Positions 47,498-56,934 are shown, counted from the first letter of the stretch. The stretch is 64,000 nt of DNA from Actinomadura hallensis (GCF_006716765.1 NZ_VFPO01000001.1:868001-932000); one strand, 5' to 3'. Notes: generated by a model not told the origin, from the sequence alone. Made by a program: numbers and translations.

Positions 47498-48496
47498 TCA
47501 GGGGGTGGTGGGCCGGTCGGCCGGTGGGCGGCGGGCTCGGGCGAAGCGGGCCGCCCAGTCGTCGAGCTGGTCGAGCAGCTCCGGCGGTTCCAGGACGTGG
47601 AAGTCGGCGCCCACCACGCCCAGCGCCATGGTCGGCCAGTCCAGGGTGTCCGAGGTCATGCGCACGCGGCACGTCCGGGCGTCGACCTCCTCCACCGTGC
47701 ACCAGCGGCCGATACGGTCGCGCACGGTCTGCGCGGAGGCCTCCACGAGCGCCTCCACCCGGTAGGACCGGGGCGGCTCGGTCAGGCTGCCGCGGACGAA
47801 CTCGGCCGCGTCCTCCGCCGGAAGGCCGCGGGGACGGAACCGGGCGCCGGTGCCTTCCGGGCCGGTGAGCCGGTCGACGCGGAAGCTGCGCCAGTCGTGC
47901 CGGACGAGGTCGTACGCCACCAGGTACCAGCGGCGTCCGACGGGGACCAGGCGGTGCGGCTCCACGTGACGCTCGGTCCGGCGGCCGTCGGCGGCGGTGT
48001 AGCCGAAGCGGAGCCGCTCGCTGTCGCGGCAGGCCAGCGCGAGGGTGGTCAGGACGGCCGGGTCGGCGTCCGGCCCGGCGGGGCGGCCCCAGCCGACGGG
48101 GACCGTCATCGCGCGCAGCGCCTCCACCTGGTCGCGCAGCCGCGCCGGCATGACCTGCACGACCTTGGCGAGCACGCGCACCGAGGACTCGGCGATGCCC
48201 GCCACCGCGCCCTGGGCGGCGCCCTGAGCCGCGGCCTGCAGCCCCACGGCCAGCGCGACCGCCTCCTCGTCGTCGATCACCAGCGGCGGCAGCGTCGCGC
48301 CCGCGGCCAGTTGGTACCCGCCGTCGACGCCGCGTTGCGCCTCGACCGGATAGCCCAGCTCGCGCAGCCGGTCGATGTCGCGTCGCAGCGTGCGGACGGA
48401 GACCCCCAGCCGGTCGGCCAGCTCGGCGCCGGGCCAGTAGCGGTGGTTCTGCAGCAGCGACAGCAGCCGCAGCGTCCGGGTGCTGGTGTTCGCCAT
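47498..48496 (-). CDS. YafY-type WYL-domain transcriptional regulator
   Basis: A 332-residue protein. An N-terminal DeoR-like helix-turn-helix (LLSLLQNHRYWPGAELADRL, then RTLRRDIDRLRELGYPVEA) is followed by the WYL domain: RHVEPHRLVPVGRRWYLVAY and FRVDRLTG. WYL domains sense nucleic acid or small ligands. It is divergent from the DinB gene across 99 bp, a common arrangement in which the regulator controls its neighbour. Confidence 0.9.
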   Translation of the reverse strand: MANTSTRTLRLLSLLQNHRYWPGAELADRLGVSVRTLRRDIDRLRELGYPVEAQRGVDGGYQLAAGATLPPLVIDDEEAVALAVGLQAAAQGAAQGAVAGIAESSVRVLAKVVQVMPARLRDQVEALRAMTVPVGWGRPAGPDADPAVLTTLALACRDSERLRFGYTAADGRRTERHVEPHRLVPVGRRWYLVAYDLVRHDWRSFRVDRLTGPEGTGARFRPRGLPAEDAAEFVRGSLTEPPRSYRVEALVEASAQTVRDRIGRWCTVEEVDARTCRVRMTSDTLDWPTMALGVVGADFHVLEPPELLDQLDDWAARFARARRPPADRPTTP

Positions 48497-48595
48497 GATC
48501 CCGAGTCTGCCCGCAATTCAGGTCAGAAAGTGGCCGGTGTGGCTCCTAGCGTGGAGGGCACGTCCGCAGGAACGAACCATCGAAGGCGGAAAGCC

Positions 48596-49195
48596 ATGAC
48601 CATGCATTCAGGCACCGGCCACCAGACCGACGCCGGCGCTCAGAACGTCACCGACGGCCAGACCGGGGCCCGCGACCAGGGCGGAACTCCGACCGGGGAG
48701 CGCGCCGACTTGCTGGCGACGCTGGCCAAGCACCGGCACTTCCTGCGCTTCACGACCCGCGGCCTCACCGACGAGCAGGCGGGGATGCGGACGACCGCCA
48801 GCGAACTGTGCCTGGGCGGCCTCATCAAGCACGTGGCCGGCACCGAGCGCGGGTGGGTGGACTTCATCCTGGAAGGCCCGTCCGCGATGGGCGACTTCGA
48901 CGCCATGACCGAGAAGGACTTCGAGGAGCGGGCCAACGAGTTCCGGATGCTGCCCGGCGAGACGCTGGCCGGAGTGCTCGACGCCTACGCCGAGGTCGCC
49001 CGCCGCACGGACGAGATCGTCGCGACCCTGCCCGACCTGGACGCGACCCAGCCGCTGCCGAACGCGCCGTGGTTCCAGGACGAGCGGTGGTCGGCCCGCC
49101 GGGTGCTGCTCCACATCATCGCCGAGACCGCCCAGCACGCCGGCCACGCCGACATCATCCGAGAGTCCCTGGACGGCGCGAAGAGCATGGGCTGA
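48596..49195 (+). CDS. DinB family protein
   Basis: A 199-residue protein. The first 35 residues are disordered (Thr/Gly/Gln-rich). The four-helix DinB fold has three metal-ligand positions: LIKHVAGTERGWV, and HIIAETAQHAGHADIIRE with paired His residues. DinB-type enzymes include thiol transferases; the function here is unknown. The start ATG follows GGCGGAAAGCC. It is transcribed away from the WYL regulator, which probably regulates it. Confidence 0.88.
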   Translation: MTMHSGTGHQTDAGAQNVTDGQTGARDQGGTPTGERADLLATLAKHRHFLRFTTRGLTDEQAGMRTTASELCLGGLIKHVAGTERGWVDFILEGPSAMGDFDAMTEKDFEERANEFRMLPGETLAGVLDAYAEVARRTDEIVATLPDLDATQPLPNAPWFQDERWSARRVLLHIIAETAQHAGHADIIRESLDGAKSMG

Positions 49196-49313
49196 CGCGA
49201 ATCCACGCGCTGATGGAAACCATGGGCCGCCCCGCCGCCCGCCGGGCCTCGGCGGTGTGAGCATCGTCGGCCCGCCCGAACTCATCGGGTGCAGGTGAGG
49301 AAAGCCCGGCCGG

Positions 49314-50336
49314 TCAGCGGTTCGAGGACTTCTCCTCCTCCTCGCGCGGCTTCCGCAGGACCACGCGGATCGCGCCGGGCTTGGCCTTCTCCTCGGGGTG
49401 CGCGCGGACGCGGAGCAGGCTGGCGACGGTCGTGACGGCCAGGATCAGGACGATCACGACGAGGGAGAGCGGCGTCGGCATCTCGGGCACCGACGTGCTG
49501 ATGTCCTCGTGCACGAACTGGAGGATCAGCTTGGCGCCGATGTAGATGAGGATCGCCGACAGGCCGATCGTCAGGTAGACGAGGCGGTCCAGCAGGCCCT
49601 CGACGAGGAAGTACAGGGCCCGCAGCCCGAGGAGGGCGAACGCGTTGGCCGTCAGGACGATGAAGGGTTCCTTCGTCACACCGAACACGGCCGGGATGGA
49701 GTCGAGCGCGAACAGCAGGTCCGTGCTGCCGATGGCGACGAACACGAGCAGCAGCGGGGTCGCGACGCGGCGGCCGTTCTCCCGGGCGAGCATCCGGCCG
49801 CCGTGGTAGTCGTCGCTGATCGGGAACAGCTTGCGGGCCCGGCGCACCAGGAAGTTGTCCTGGACGTCGGGTTCCTCGTTGCGGTGCTTGATGAGCTGGA
49901 TCGCCGTCCAGATCAGCACCAGGCCGAAGAACAGGAACGTGAAGGAGAACAGGCTGATCGCCGCGGCGCCGATCGCGATGAGGACCGCCCGCAGGAGCAG
50001 CGCGGCCGCGATGCCGAACAGCAGCGCCTTCTGCTGGAACTCGTTCGGGACCTCGAACCGCGCCATGATGATCACGAACACGAAGAGGTTGTCGACCGAC
50101 AGGCTCTTCTCCACGACGTAGCCGGAGAAGTACTCCGTGCCCGCCGTCGATCCGGCGAGCATCCACACGGCGAGCCCGAACAGCAGCGCGACGGCGATGT
50201 AGAACACCGACCAGAAGGTCGCCTCCCTCATGCCGACCGTGTGCGGGCGCCGGACGGCGACCAGGAGATCGAGGACGAAGAGCGCGATGATCAGCACGAT
50301 CGTCGCGCCCCAGGCCCAGCCTGCTATGTCGACCAT
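49314..50336 (-). CDS. TerC family integral membrane protein
   Basis: A 340-residue protein with about eight transmembrane segments. Family features are YVVEKSLSVDNLFVFVIIM, LVFVAIGSTDLLFALDSIPA and GLRALYFLVEGLLDRLVYL; the acidic residues in these helices are typical of TerC metal transporters. TerC/Alx proteins export manganese and help load metal onto exported proteins. Starting at 50336 gives the usual length; the upstream extension is Arg-rich. No yybP-ykoY riboswitch was recognised in the leader. Confidence 0.92.
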   Translation of the reverse strand: MVDIAGWAWGATIVLIIALFVLDLLVAVRRPHTVGMREATFWSVFYIAVALLFGLAVWMLAGSTAGTEYFSGYVVEKSLSVDNLFVFVIIMARFEVPNEFQQKALLFGIAAALLLRAVLIAIGAAAISLFSFTFLFFGLVLIWTAIQLIKHRNEEPDVQDNFLVRRARKLFPISDDYHGGRMLARENGRRVATPLLLVFVAIGSTDLLFALDSIPAVFGVTKEPFIVLTANAFALLGLRALYFLVEGLLDRLVYLTIGLSAILIYIGAKLILQFVHEDISTSVPEMPTPLSLVVIVLILAVTTVASLLRVRAHPEEKAKPGAIRVVLRKPREEEEKSSNR

Positions 50337-50869
50337 GGGGGCGGCTCCACTCGGTGCGGGGTGTCGGCTGTCGTATATCCGATCTGAGGCGCTTCTACCG
50401 TCCGTTTCGCGGCCGCGTCGGCGCACGCGCCGTGCACGTCCCGACACCAGGCCGGAATCCGGAACAATGCCCGCGAAACGACGGTGTCCGCGAACCTCCG
50501 TGGCTCATTCGCTCGTTCGCACGGAGCAGGCTACTCACGCGCGGTGCTCGCGCACGGCCATTCCGGCATACGTGTCGGCGTCACGTCCCGTGAGGTCCGA
50601 CGAGCCGATTCCACCCCGTCGGCTGCGCCCCTTCCAGCGGACGCGCCACGCCCGCTCGCCGGCTAGCCGACCGACGCTCTGTCGCGCGGTGTGCCACGCC
50701 GGAACCCGCGTTCCGGGTACCTGCGGGCGGTGGCCGCCGAACGCGCACCAGGACGGCGCAGCGCCCCCCGCGGCCGGGGGACTGCCGGCGGCGCGCGCCA
50801 CCGGGCGTCAGTCGCCGGGGGCTTTCCGTGACCTCCGAGCGCGGGAGCTCTGCCGTGCCCCGGGCGGAG
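50337..50869. other. Intergenic region between TerC and DsrE-like genes
   Basis: These 533 bases show no supported gene. The first part (50337-50520) would carry the TerC promoter and leader. Short frames here are Arg/Pro/Ala-rich shadows without ribosome sites. Confidence 0.5.
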
Positions 50870-51232
50870 TCAGTAGACGAGGGCCTGGACGTCGTCCGCC
50901 GTGATCTCCTCGACGAACGTCGGCGCGCCGGCGATGCGGATGCCGGGGAGGACGTCGTCGGGCCCGATGTCGCGGCGGGCCGCGCACTGGGTGCAGAGGG
51001 TGACGCGTCCGGCGGAGAGGATCACGTCCAGGAGGTCGTTCAGCGGAGTGGCGTGCGGCAGGGAGAACTCGGCGGCCCGCCCCGGCAGCGAGAACCACGC
51101 GGACTCGCCGGTCAGCCAGAGGGAGACGGGAACACCGCTCGCGGCGGCCGCGGCGGCCACCGTGAACGCCTGGTTGCAGCGCTCGGGGGCGTCCGCGCCT
51201 GCCGTGACCTTGATCACCAGTGGTCTCGCCAT
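50870..51232 (-). CDS. DsrE family protein
   Basis: A 120-residue protein. The DsrE/DsrF fold is seen in VIKVTAGADAPERCNQAFTV, then GVPVSLWLTGESAWF and VTLCTQCAARRDI. Cysteines in CTQC are at the position used for sulfur transfer in DsrE relatives, but no partner Tus genes are nearby. The function is unclear. It is divergent from the small TM gene at 51427. Confidence 0.82.
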   Translation of the reverse strand: MARPLVIKVTAGADAPERCNQAFTVAAAAAASGVPVSLWLTGESAWFSLPGRAAEFSLPHATPLNDLLDVILSAGRVTLCTQCAARRDIGPDDVLPGIRIAGAPTFVEEITADDVQALVY

Positions 51233-51426
51233 AGCCGCACTCTAGTCCCGCCCCCAGGCCCGGTCGCAGCCCAGGGGTTGCGCACCAGTCGTCGCGGTCC
51301 AGTTGCTCGGAGCCGGTTGCTCGGCTCCGGTTGCGGGGTCCGGTTGTTGGGGCACGGGACGCGGTCCAGTTGGCAGGCCGCCGGTTCCGGTGCCCTCAGG
51401 CCGGTGTCCGCGTAGCATCTGGCGCC

Positions 51427-51525
51427 ATGACTGGGATGGTGAACGCGGGAATCCTCGTCCTCGCCCTGGGGCTCATGGCGGTCGCCGCCATCCTGCTCGT
51501 GATCCGTCTCGGACGGCTGAAGTAG
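51427..51525 (+). CDS. 32-residue single-TM small protein
   Basis: The frame MTGMVNAGILVLALGLMAVA continues to IRLGRLK. It is almost entirely one transmembrane helix with a basic C-terminal end, so the tail should lie in the cytosol. TAGCAT (51413-51418) sits 8 bases before the ATG, consistent with a leaderless transcript. The gene stands 102 bp before nitrobindin. No function is known. Confidence 0.55.
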   Translation: MTGMVNAGILVLALGLMAVAAILLVIRLGRLK

Positions 51526-51627
51526 CGGCCCCGCGAGCGACGCGGAGGCGCCGCGGCGGGCGGGGCGGGCTCATGGCGCCGCGAGGACGGCACGGGAGGG
51601 TCCGCGGCGCCGCTACCCTCGGTCTCC

Positions 51628-52113
51628 ATGGACCCTGAGCTGCACCCCGATCTCGAACCGCTGAAGTTCCTCCTCGGCACCTGGGAGGGCGCCGGCGTCG
51701 GCGGTTATCCCACGATCGAGTCGTTCAACTTCGGCCAGGAGATGTCCTTCACCCACAACGGGAAGCCGTTCCTCATCTACTCGAGCCGGACGTGGCTGAT
51801 CGAGGAGGACGGCACGCTCGGGCGTCCGCTGGCCACGGAGACGGGCTACTGGAGGCCGCGTCCCGACCACGGGGTCGAGGTCACGATGGCGCACCCCACG
51901 GGCATCGTCGAGATCTGGGTCGGGAACGTCGCGTTCAACCGCGTCGAGCTGCAGACGGACGTCGTCGCCCGCACGGAGTCGGCGAAGGAGGTCACGGCCG
52001 GGCACCGCCTCTACGGGATGATCGGCGAGGACCTCGGCTGGGCCTACGACATGGCGGCCATGGGGCAGGGCCTCCAGTCCCACCTGTCCGCCCAGCTCAA
52101 GCGCGTCGCCTGA
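51628..52113 (+). CDS. Nitrobindin / FABP-like heme protein
   Basis: A 161-residue beta-barrel protein of family length. LLGTWEGAGVGGYPTIESF carries the GTWxGxG motif; FLIYSSRTWLI, HPTGIVEIWVG and HRLYGMIGEDLGWAYDMA follow. The His before RLYGM fits the proximal heme ligand of nitrobindins, which isomerise peroxynitrite to nitrate. A TACCCT hexamer (51614-51619) 8 bases before the ATG suggests a leaderless start. It precedes fur, the usual actinobacterial order. Confidence 0.9.
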   Translation: MDPELHPDLEPLKFLLGTWEGAGVGGYPTIESFNFGQEMSFTHNGKPFLIYSSRTWLIEEDGTLGRPLATETGYWRPRPDHGVEVTMAHPTGIVEIWVGNVAFNRVELQTDVVARTESAKEVTAGHRLYGMIGEDLGWAYDMAAMGQGLQSHLSAQLKRVA

Positions 52114-52575
52114 CCGTTCGCCTGGCTTCCGGGGCCCGGACATGGAACGGTCCCCGGACCTTCCCGCTCGGGGCGGGTGATGGACAGGACGGGTCCATCG
52201 GTCCGAGGACCGGGTAACTGCCTGGTATTCGCCGGTCACCGTCGCGACCGGGTTGCCGCCGCCCGAGGCGGCGGCGCCGAGGCGGGACGGCGACTAGCGG
52301 ACAGCCACCTCGCGAGTCCTAGAATCAACCATTTTCTTGGACCACCTCCTTTCGCGCGTACTGGCACGCTATGTGAGCGTCGCGCGCAGGAGCAAGCGGG
52401 TTTTCCCGGCGTCATCCCAGGGAGTCGTCCCAGGCAGTCGTCCCGACCGTCGTCGCAGGCCGTCGTCCCGTACGGGGCCGTCGTCCGGGGCGCGCCGTGG
52501 CCGTCGTCCGGGGCCGCGCCGGAGCCCCGGCCGGAAGCGGGTTCTGGACTCGGGGCCGGGTTCTAGACTTGGGGC
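52114..52575. other. Intergenic region before fur
   Basis: These 462 bases hold no supported gene. They contain an AT-rich patch (about 52320-52345) and a run of imperfect GTCGTCCC repeats (about 52425-52505). They end in a 19-bp tandem duplication that abuts the fur start. Confidence 0.5.
52538..52575 (+). repeat. 19-bp tandem duplication forming the fur promoter
   Basis: Copies at 52538-52556 and 52557-52575 differ at two bases. The second contains TAGACT (52564-52569), a good -10 hexamer, where the first has TGGACT. The second copy ends exactly at the fur ATG (52576), so the message may be leaderless. Confidence 0.7.
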
Positions 52576-52992
52576 ATGGTCGAGTCGTGGCAGGAGGAGC
52601 TGCGGGCGAAGGGGTACCGCGTCACGCCCCAGCGCCAGCTGGTTCTTGAGGCGGTCACCAACCTGGAGCACGGAACCCCCGAGGAGATCTGCGCCGAGGT
52701 GCAGCGGACCGCCCGCGGGGTGAACATCTCCACCGTGTACCGCACGCTCGAGCTGCTCGAAGAACTCGGCCTGGTCAAGCACGCGCACCTCGGGCACGGG
52801 CCGCCGAACTACCACCTGGCGGCGGAGGCCGAGCACATCCACCTGGTGTGCCGGGGCTGCGACAACGTCCAGGACGTCGACCCCCGCGCGGCGTCGGGCC
52901 TGGCCGACGTCCTCGAACGCGACTTCGGTTTCGAGACCGACGTGCATCACCTCACGGTCTACGGCAAGTGCAAGGACTGCCGCGAGACGTAG
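52576..52992 (+). CDS. fur: Fur family metal-responsive regulator
   Basis: A 138-residue protein. The winged helix has RVTPQRQLVLEAV and ISTVYRTLELLEELGLV. The metal-binding half has HIHLVCRGCDNV (regulatory His and structural CxxC) and a C-terminal second pair KCKDC, giving the four-Cys structural zinc site. It could be Fur, Zur or another member; the exact metal cannot be told, although Zur-type FurB is usual next to ygfZ. Its own promoter lies in a tandem repeat. Confidence 0.9.
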   Translation: MVESWQEELRAKGYRVTPQRQLVLEAVTNLEHGTPEEICAEVQRTARGVNISTVYRTLELLEELGLVKHAHLGHGPPNYHLAAEAEHIHLVCRGCDNVQDVDPRAASGLADVLERDFGFETDVHHLTVYGKCKDCRET

Positions 52993-53002
52993 CCTGGGTG
53001 GC

Positions 53003-54007
53003 ATGGTGAGCCCGCTGCTTCAGACGCCCGGAGCCGTTCCCGCCGACGCGCCCGACCAGGAGGTCGCCGCGCACTACGGGGAGCCCTCGCAGGAACAACG
53101 GGCCCTTGAGCGAGGAGAGGCGTTCGTCGACCGAAGCAACCGGGGCGTCGTCAAGGTCTCCGGGCCCGACCGGCTGGGCTGGCTGCACAGCCTGCTGACC
53201 CAGCACCTGGAGGAGCTGAAGCCGTTCGAGCCGACGGAGGCGCTGCTGCTCGACGCGAACGGCCGCGTCGAGAACCACCTCTTCCTGATCGACGACGGTG
53301 AGGCCGTGTGGGCGCACGTCGAGCCCGGGAAGGCGGCCCCGCTGGCGGAGTTCCTCGACCGCATGCGGTTCATGCTGCGCGTCGAGGTCGAGGACGTCTC
53401 CGACGCCTACGCGGTCGTCACCGGGCCGGGCCCGGCCGAGCCCGAGACGCTCTCCTGGCCGGACGTCGCCGGAACCGTCACCCGCCTCGTCCCCCGCGGC
53501 GAGCTCCCCGGCTTCCCGGAGCCCCCGGACGGGCCGCGTCCCGCGGGCATCTGGGCCTACGAGGCGCTGCGGATCGCCGAGCACCGGCCCAGGTTCGGCC
53601 TCGACACCGACTCCCGCACGATCCCGCACGAGGCGGGATACGTGGAGACCGCCGTCCACCTGAACAAGGGCTGCTACCGGGGGCAGGAGACCGTCGCCCG
53701 CGTCCACAACCTCGGGCGCCCGCCGCGCCGCCTGGTCTTCCTGCACCTGGACGGCAGCGTCGACCGGCTGCCCGCGCACGGCGACCCGGTGGAGATCCCC
53801 GGCGGCCGGGCGGTCGGGTTCGTCGGATCGGCCGCGCGGCACCACGAGCTGGGGCCGGTCGCGCTGGCGGTCGTGAAGCGGACCGTCCCGGTGGACGCCG
53901 AACTGCTGGCCGGCGGCGTCGCCGCCGCGCAGGAGGTCGTGGTGTCGCCGGACACCGGGGCGAACGCGCAGATCGCTCTGCGCCGCCGTCCCGCGGGGCG
54001 CGGGTAG
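53003..54007 (+). CDS. ygfZ: YgfZ/GcvT-like folate-binding iron-sulfur maintenance protein
   Basis: A 334-residue protein. The diagnostic motif is KGCYRGQETVAR (family form K-G-C-Y-x-G-Q-E). The N-terminal aminomethyltransferase fold is visible as GLDRSNRGVVKV-like sequence (residues 40-60) and GPDRLGWLHSLLTQHLEEL. The protein helps assemble or repair certain iron-sulfur enzymes using tetrahydrofolate. The ATG is 10 bp after the fur stop, so the pair is probably co-transcribed. Confidence 0.92.
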   Translation: MVSPLLQTPGAVPADAPDQEVAAHYGEPSQEQRALERGEAFVDRSNRGVVKVSGPDRLGWLHSLLTQHLEELKPFEPTEALLLDANGRVENHLFLIDDGEAVWAHVEPGKAAPLAEFLDRMRFMLRVEVEDVSDAYAVVTGPGPAEPETLSWPDVAGTVTRLVPRGELPGFPEPPDGPRPAGIWAYEALRIAEHRPRFGLDTDSRTIPHEAGYVETAVHLNKGCYRGQETVARVHNLGRPPRRLVFLHLDGSVDRLPAHGDPVEIPGGRAVGFVGSAARHHELGPVALAVVKRTVPVDAELLAGGVAAAQEVVVSPDTGANAQIALRRRPAGRG

Positions 54008-54086
54008 ATCAACACCACCCGGGGCAATATCGTCTGATAGGACGATTTCCAACCGGCTGCCGCCCGGGAAAGGTGGATTCCTACCA

Positions 54087-54575
54087 ATGGTCCCGAACCT
54101 GGGGAGACAGGAGCCGCAGACCGCCCGGAAGGGCGCACGGCGACTTCCCCGCAGGGAGTCCGCGCTGCTGTGGTGGGCACTGTTCGCCGCGTTCGCCGGG
54201 GCCGCCTGGTGGTTCCAGTCGTGGCGGATCGCGCTGCTCGGGCTGCTGACGTGGTGCCTGTACGAGTTCCTGCTCGTCCCGACGCTGTGCCGCGTCCTGA
54301 AGCGGCAGGGGCACCCCTGCACCACGCGCGTCCGGGGACGGCTGTTCGCCTGCGAGCCCCACCATCAGCGGCTCAAGAACGACGCGCTCTGGCGGCTCGT
54401 CGGCCTCCGCAACCCGTTCCACAGGGACGACGGGGAGGCCGAGGACGAGACCGGAGTCGTCGTCTACTCGGCGGCCGTGCGCGGCCGGCTCACCCCGGCC
54501 GACCGCACGCTCGTCATCCTCGCCGCCCTCGGCACCGTCGCGACCATCGTCGGCATGGTCTACGGCTTCCGCTGA
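54087..54575 (+). CDS. Hypothetical membrane protein
   Basis: A 162-residue protein. Two hydrophobic segments lie at about 27-62, and one at the C-terminus (142-160). The loop between holds three cysteines (TLCRVLKRQGHPC, then LFACEPHHQRLKND). It is a conserved actinobacterial type without assigned function as far as I recall. GGAAAGGTGG lies about 11 bases before the ATG. Confidence 0.65.
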   Translation: MVPNLGRQEPQTARKGARRLPRRESALLWWALFAAFAGAAWWFQSWRIALLGLLTWCLYEFLLVPTLCRVLKRQGHPCTTRVRGRLFACEPHHQRLKNDALWRLVGLRNPFHRDDGEAEDETGVVVYSAAVRGRLTPADRTLVILAALGTVATIVGMVYGFR

Positions 54576-54608
54576 CCCGTCGCGGGCCGGTGACCCGTCG
54601 CTGGCCGG
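54573..54608 (+). repeat. 18-bp tandem duplication starting at a stop codon
   Basis: Copies at 54573-54590 and 54591-54608 differ at one base and both begin TGACCCGTCGC. The first TGA is the stop of the hypothetical membrane gene; the unit is six codons, so a second in-frame stop follows. Degenerate copies continue to about 54640. Confidence 0.7.
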
Positions 54609-54632
54609 TGGCCGGTCAGAGCCGGTGGCCCG

Positions 54633-55058
54633 TCAGAGCTCCAGGATGAGGGTCACCGGGCCGTCGTTGACCAGGGACACCTTCATGTCGGCGCCGAACT
54701 CGCCCGTCTCGACCTTCGCGCCGAGGGCCCGCAGCTCCTGGACGACCGCGTCCACCAGGGGTTCGGCCACGGGACCGGGCGCGGCCGCCGTCCAGCTCGG
54801 CCTGCGGCCCTTCCGCGTGTCCCCGTACAGCGTGAACTGGCTGACGACGAGCAGCGGCGCGTTCACGTCGGAGCACGACTTCTCGTCCTCCAGAATCCGC
54901 AGGCCCCACAGTTTCGAGGCCAGCTTCCGGGCCTTCCCGGGGTCGTCGTCATGGGTCACGCCGACGAGGACCATCAGTCCCGGACCGTCGATCGCGCCCA
55001 CGATCCGCCCCTCGACGGACACGCTGGCCTGGCTCACCCGTTGGACTACCGCACGCAT
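54633..55058 (-). CDS. dtd: D-aminoacyl-tRNA deacylase
   Basis: A 141-residue protein, the standard length. The start [17 protein letters not shown] is typical. The active-site Thr motif is [19 protein letters not shown], and [11 protein letters not shown] near the end is the second conserved loop. It frees tRNA mischarged with D-amino acids or glycine. The ATG at 55058 matches the family N-terminus; the longer frame was rejected. It is divergent from the BKACE gene by 20 bp, so promoters overlap. Confidence 0.94.
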   Translation of the reverse strand: MRAVVQRVSQASVSVEGRIVGAIDGPGLMVLVGVTHDDDPGKARKLASKLWGLRILEDEKSCSDVNAPLLVVSQFTLYGDTRKGRRPSWTAAAPGPVAEPLVDAVVQELRALGAKVETGEFGADMKVSLVNDGPVTLILEL

Positions 55059-55078
55059 GGTCGTGCATTCTGCCGCGT

Positions 55079-55906
55079 ATGGGAGCAACGACGCTCATCA
55101 CGGTGGCGCCCACGGGCGCGGAGTCCGAGAAGTCGGACGTCCCGGCTCTGCCCGTCACCCTTGAGGAACTGGTCCAGACGGCCAAGGAGTGCGAGGCGGC
55201 CGGGGCGGCCGTCATCCACGTTCACATCCGCGACGACGACGCGCGGCCCACGCTCGACCCCGCCCGGCTGCGGGACACGGTCCGGGCGCTGCGGGAGAGC
55301 ACAGGGCTGATCATCCAGCTCTCCACGGGCGGAGCGGTCACCGACCCGTACGAGGACAGGATCCGCGTCCTGGACGCCGAACCCGACATGTGCTCGCTCA
55401 CCTGCGGGACCGTCAACTTCGGCGATGACGTGTTCATGAACCCCTGGCCGTTCATGGTGGAGCTCTACCGCCGCACCCAGGAACTGGAGGTGGTCCCAGA
55501 GTTCGAGCTGTTCGACCTGGGCCACATCGCGGCGCTGCACCGCCTCCTGGACAAGCATGGGCTCCCCTACGGCGGACACGTCCACTGCGACCTGGTGATG
55601 GGCGTGCCCGGCGGCATGCCCGGGGACGCGCGGACGCTCGTCGCCGCCGTCGAGGCGCTGCCGGAAGGCGCCACCTGGTCGGCGACCGGCATCGGGCGGA
55701 CCACCCTGCCGGTGATGTTCGCCGCGCTGTCGGCGGGCGGGCACCTCCGCGTCGGCATGGAGGACACGGTCACCTTCGCGAAGGGGCGGCCGGTGACGGC
55801 GAACGTCCAGCTCGTCGAGCGCGCCGCGCAGGCCGCCCGGCTGGCCCAGCGCCCCCCGATGACCTCCCAGGACGCCCGGGGACTGCTAGGCATCAAGCCT
55901 CGCTGA
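55079..55906 (+). CDS. BKACE (beta-keto acid cleavage enzyme, former DUF849)
   Basis: A 275-residue TIM-barrel protein. Metal-binding His residues are in [16 protein letters not shown] and [21 protein letters not shown] and LTCGTVNFG line the substrate pocket, and a late MEDTV carries the family Glu. These enzymes split a beta-keto acid using acetyl-CoA to give acetoacetate and a CoA ester. The substrate cannot be told from motifs. It is followed by the asparaginase gene 18 bp later, so the two are probably co-transcribed. Confidence 0.88.
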   Translation: MGATTLITVAPTGAESEKSDVPALPVTLEELVQTAKECEAAGAAVIHVHIRDDDARPTLDPARLRDTVRALRESTGLIIQLSTGGAVTDPYEDRIRVLDAEPDMCSLTCGTVNFGDDVFMNPWPFMVELYRRTQELEVVPEFELFDLGHIAALHRLLDKHGLPYGGHVHCDLVMGVPGGMPGDARTLVAAVEALPEGATWSATGIGRTTLPVMFAALSAGGHLRVGMEDTVTFAKGRPVTANVQLVERAAQAARLAQRPPMTSQDARGLLGIKPR

Positions 55907-55923
55907 CCGGGCAGGACGCAGGC

Positions 55924-56934
55924 ATGATCAACCCTGTGCTCGTCGAGGTCGAACGGTCCGGATTCGTGGAGTCGCGGCACCGCGGCGCGGCGGTCGGGCT
56001 CGCCGCGGACGGGACCGTCGCGGTCCGCGCCGGCGACCCCGAGGTGCCGATCTTCCCGCGCTCGGCGAACAAGCCACTGCAGGCGGTCGCGATGCTGCGG
56101 TGCGGGCTCGACCTGGACGGGGAACTGCTCGCCCTCGCCGCCGGAAGCCACTCGGGGGAGGACTTCCACGTCGAGGGGGTGGAGAAGATCCTCGCCGGGG
56201 CCGGACTGGGGGCCGCCGACCTGCGGTGCCCCGAGAGCTGGCCCCTGGACCCCGCCAAGCAGCAGGACGTGGCGCGGGCGGGCGGCGGCGCGTCCCGGGT
56301 GCGGATGAACTGCTCCGGCAAGCACGCCGCGATGCTCGCCGCCTGCGTCGCCGCGGACTGGCCCACGGACACCTACCTGGATCCGGGTCATCCGCTGCAG
56401 GTCGCCGTCCGGGAGACGGTCGAGAAGCTCGCGGGGGAGCCGGTCGCGGCGGTCGGCGTCGACGGCTGCGGCGCGCCGCTGTTCGCCCTGTCCACGACGG
56501 GGGTGGCGCGGGCGTACAACGCGCTCGTCCTCGCCGGGCCCGGCACCCCCGAACGACGCGTCGCGGACGCGATGCGCACCCATCCGCAGTGGACGTCCGG
56601 CACGCGGCGCGAGGAGCGGCGGCTGATGGACGCCGTCCCGGGGCTGCTGGTCAAGTGCGGCGCGGAGGGCGTGGACGCGTTCGCCCTCGCCGACGGCCGG
56701 GCGGGCGCCGTCAAGATCGACGACGGTGCGATGCGGGCCCGGACGCCCGTCACCGTCGCCCTCCTCCGCGCCCTCGGCGTTCAGAAGGACCACGCCGACG
56801 CGGAGGGCGCGCGAACCGACCCGGAGGGCGTGGACGAGGCCGTGCTGGACGAACTGGCGGTCGTGCCGGTCCGCGGCGGCGGCGCCGTCGTCGGCTCGAT
56901 CCGCCCGCCCTCCGGCCTCTTCACCGGCATCTGA
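55924..56934 (+). CDS. Type III (thermolabile, ReAV-type) L-asparaginase
   Basis: A 336-residue protein. Family motifs are VPIFPRSANKPLQAVAML, AAGSHSGEDFHV, VRMNCSGKHAAMLAACV and VDGCGAPLFAL; the Ser/Lys and Cys residues in these belong to the ReAV-type active site, a serine-lysine arrangement around zinc. It turns asparagine into aspartate and ammonia, probably in the cytosol as no signal peptide is seen. The ATG follows a weak GCAGGACGCAGGC region. It lies in the same direction as the BKACE gene. Confidence 0.88.
   Translation: MINPVLVEVERSGFVESRHRGAAVGLAADGTVAVRAGDPEVPIFPRSANKPLQAVAMLRCGLDLDGELLALAAGSHSGEDFHVEGVEKILAGAGLGAADLRCPESWPLDPAKQQDVARAGGGASRVRMNCSGKHAAMLAACVAADWPTDTYLDPGHPLQVAVRETVEKLAGEPVAAVGVDGCGAPLFALSTTGVARAYNALVLAGPGTPERRVADAMRTHPQWTSGTRREERRLMDAVPGLLVKCGAEGVDAFALADGRAGAVKIDDGAMRARTPVTVALLRALGVQKDHADAEGARTDPEGVDEAVLDELAVVPVRGGGAVVGSIRPPSGLFTGI

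Noticed and set aside
50337-50520. yybP-ykoY riboswitch before TerC
   Set aside because: TerC genes sometimes carry one, but no conserved core or matching stems could be seen.
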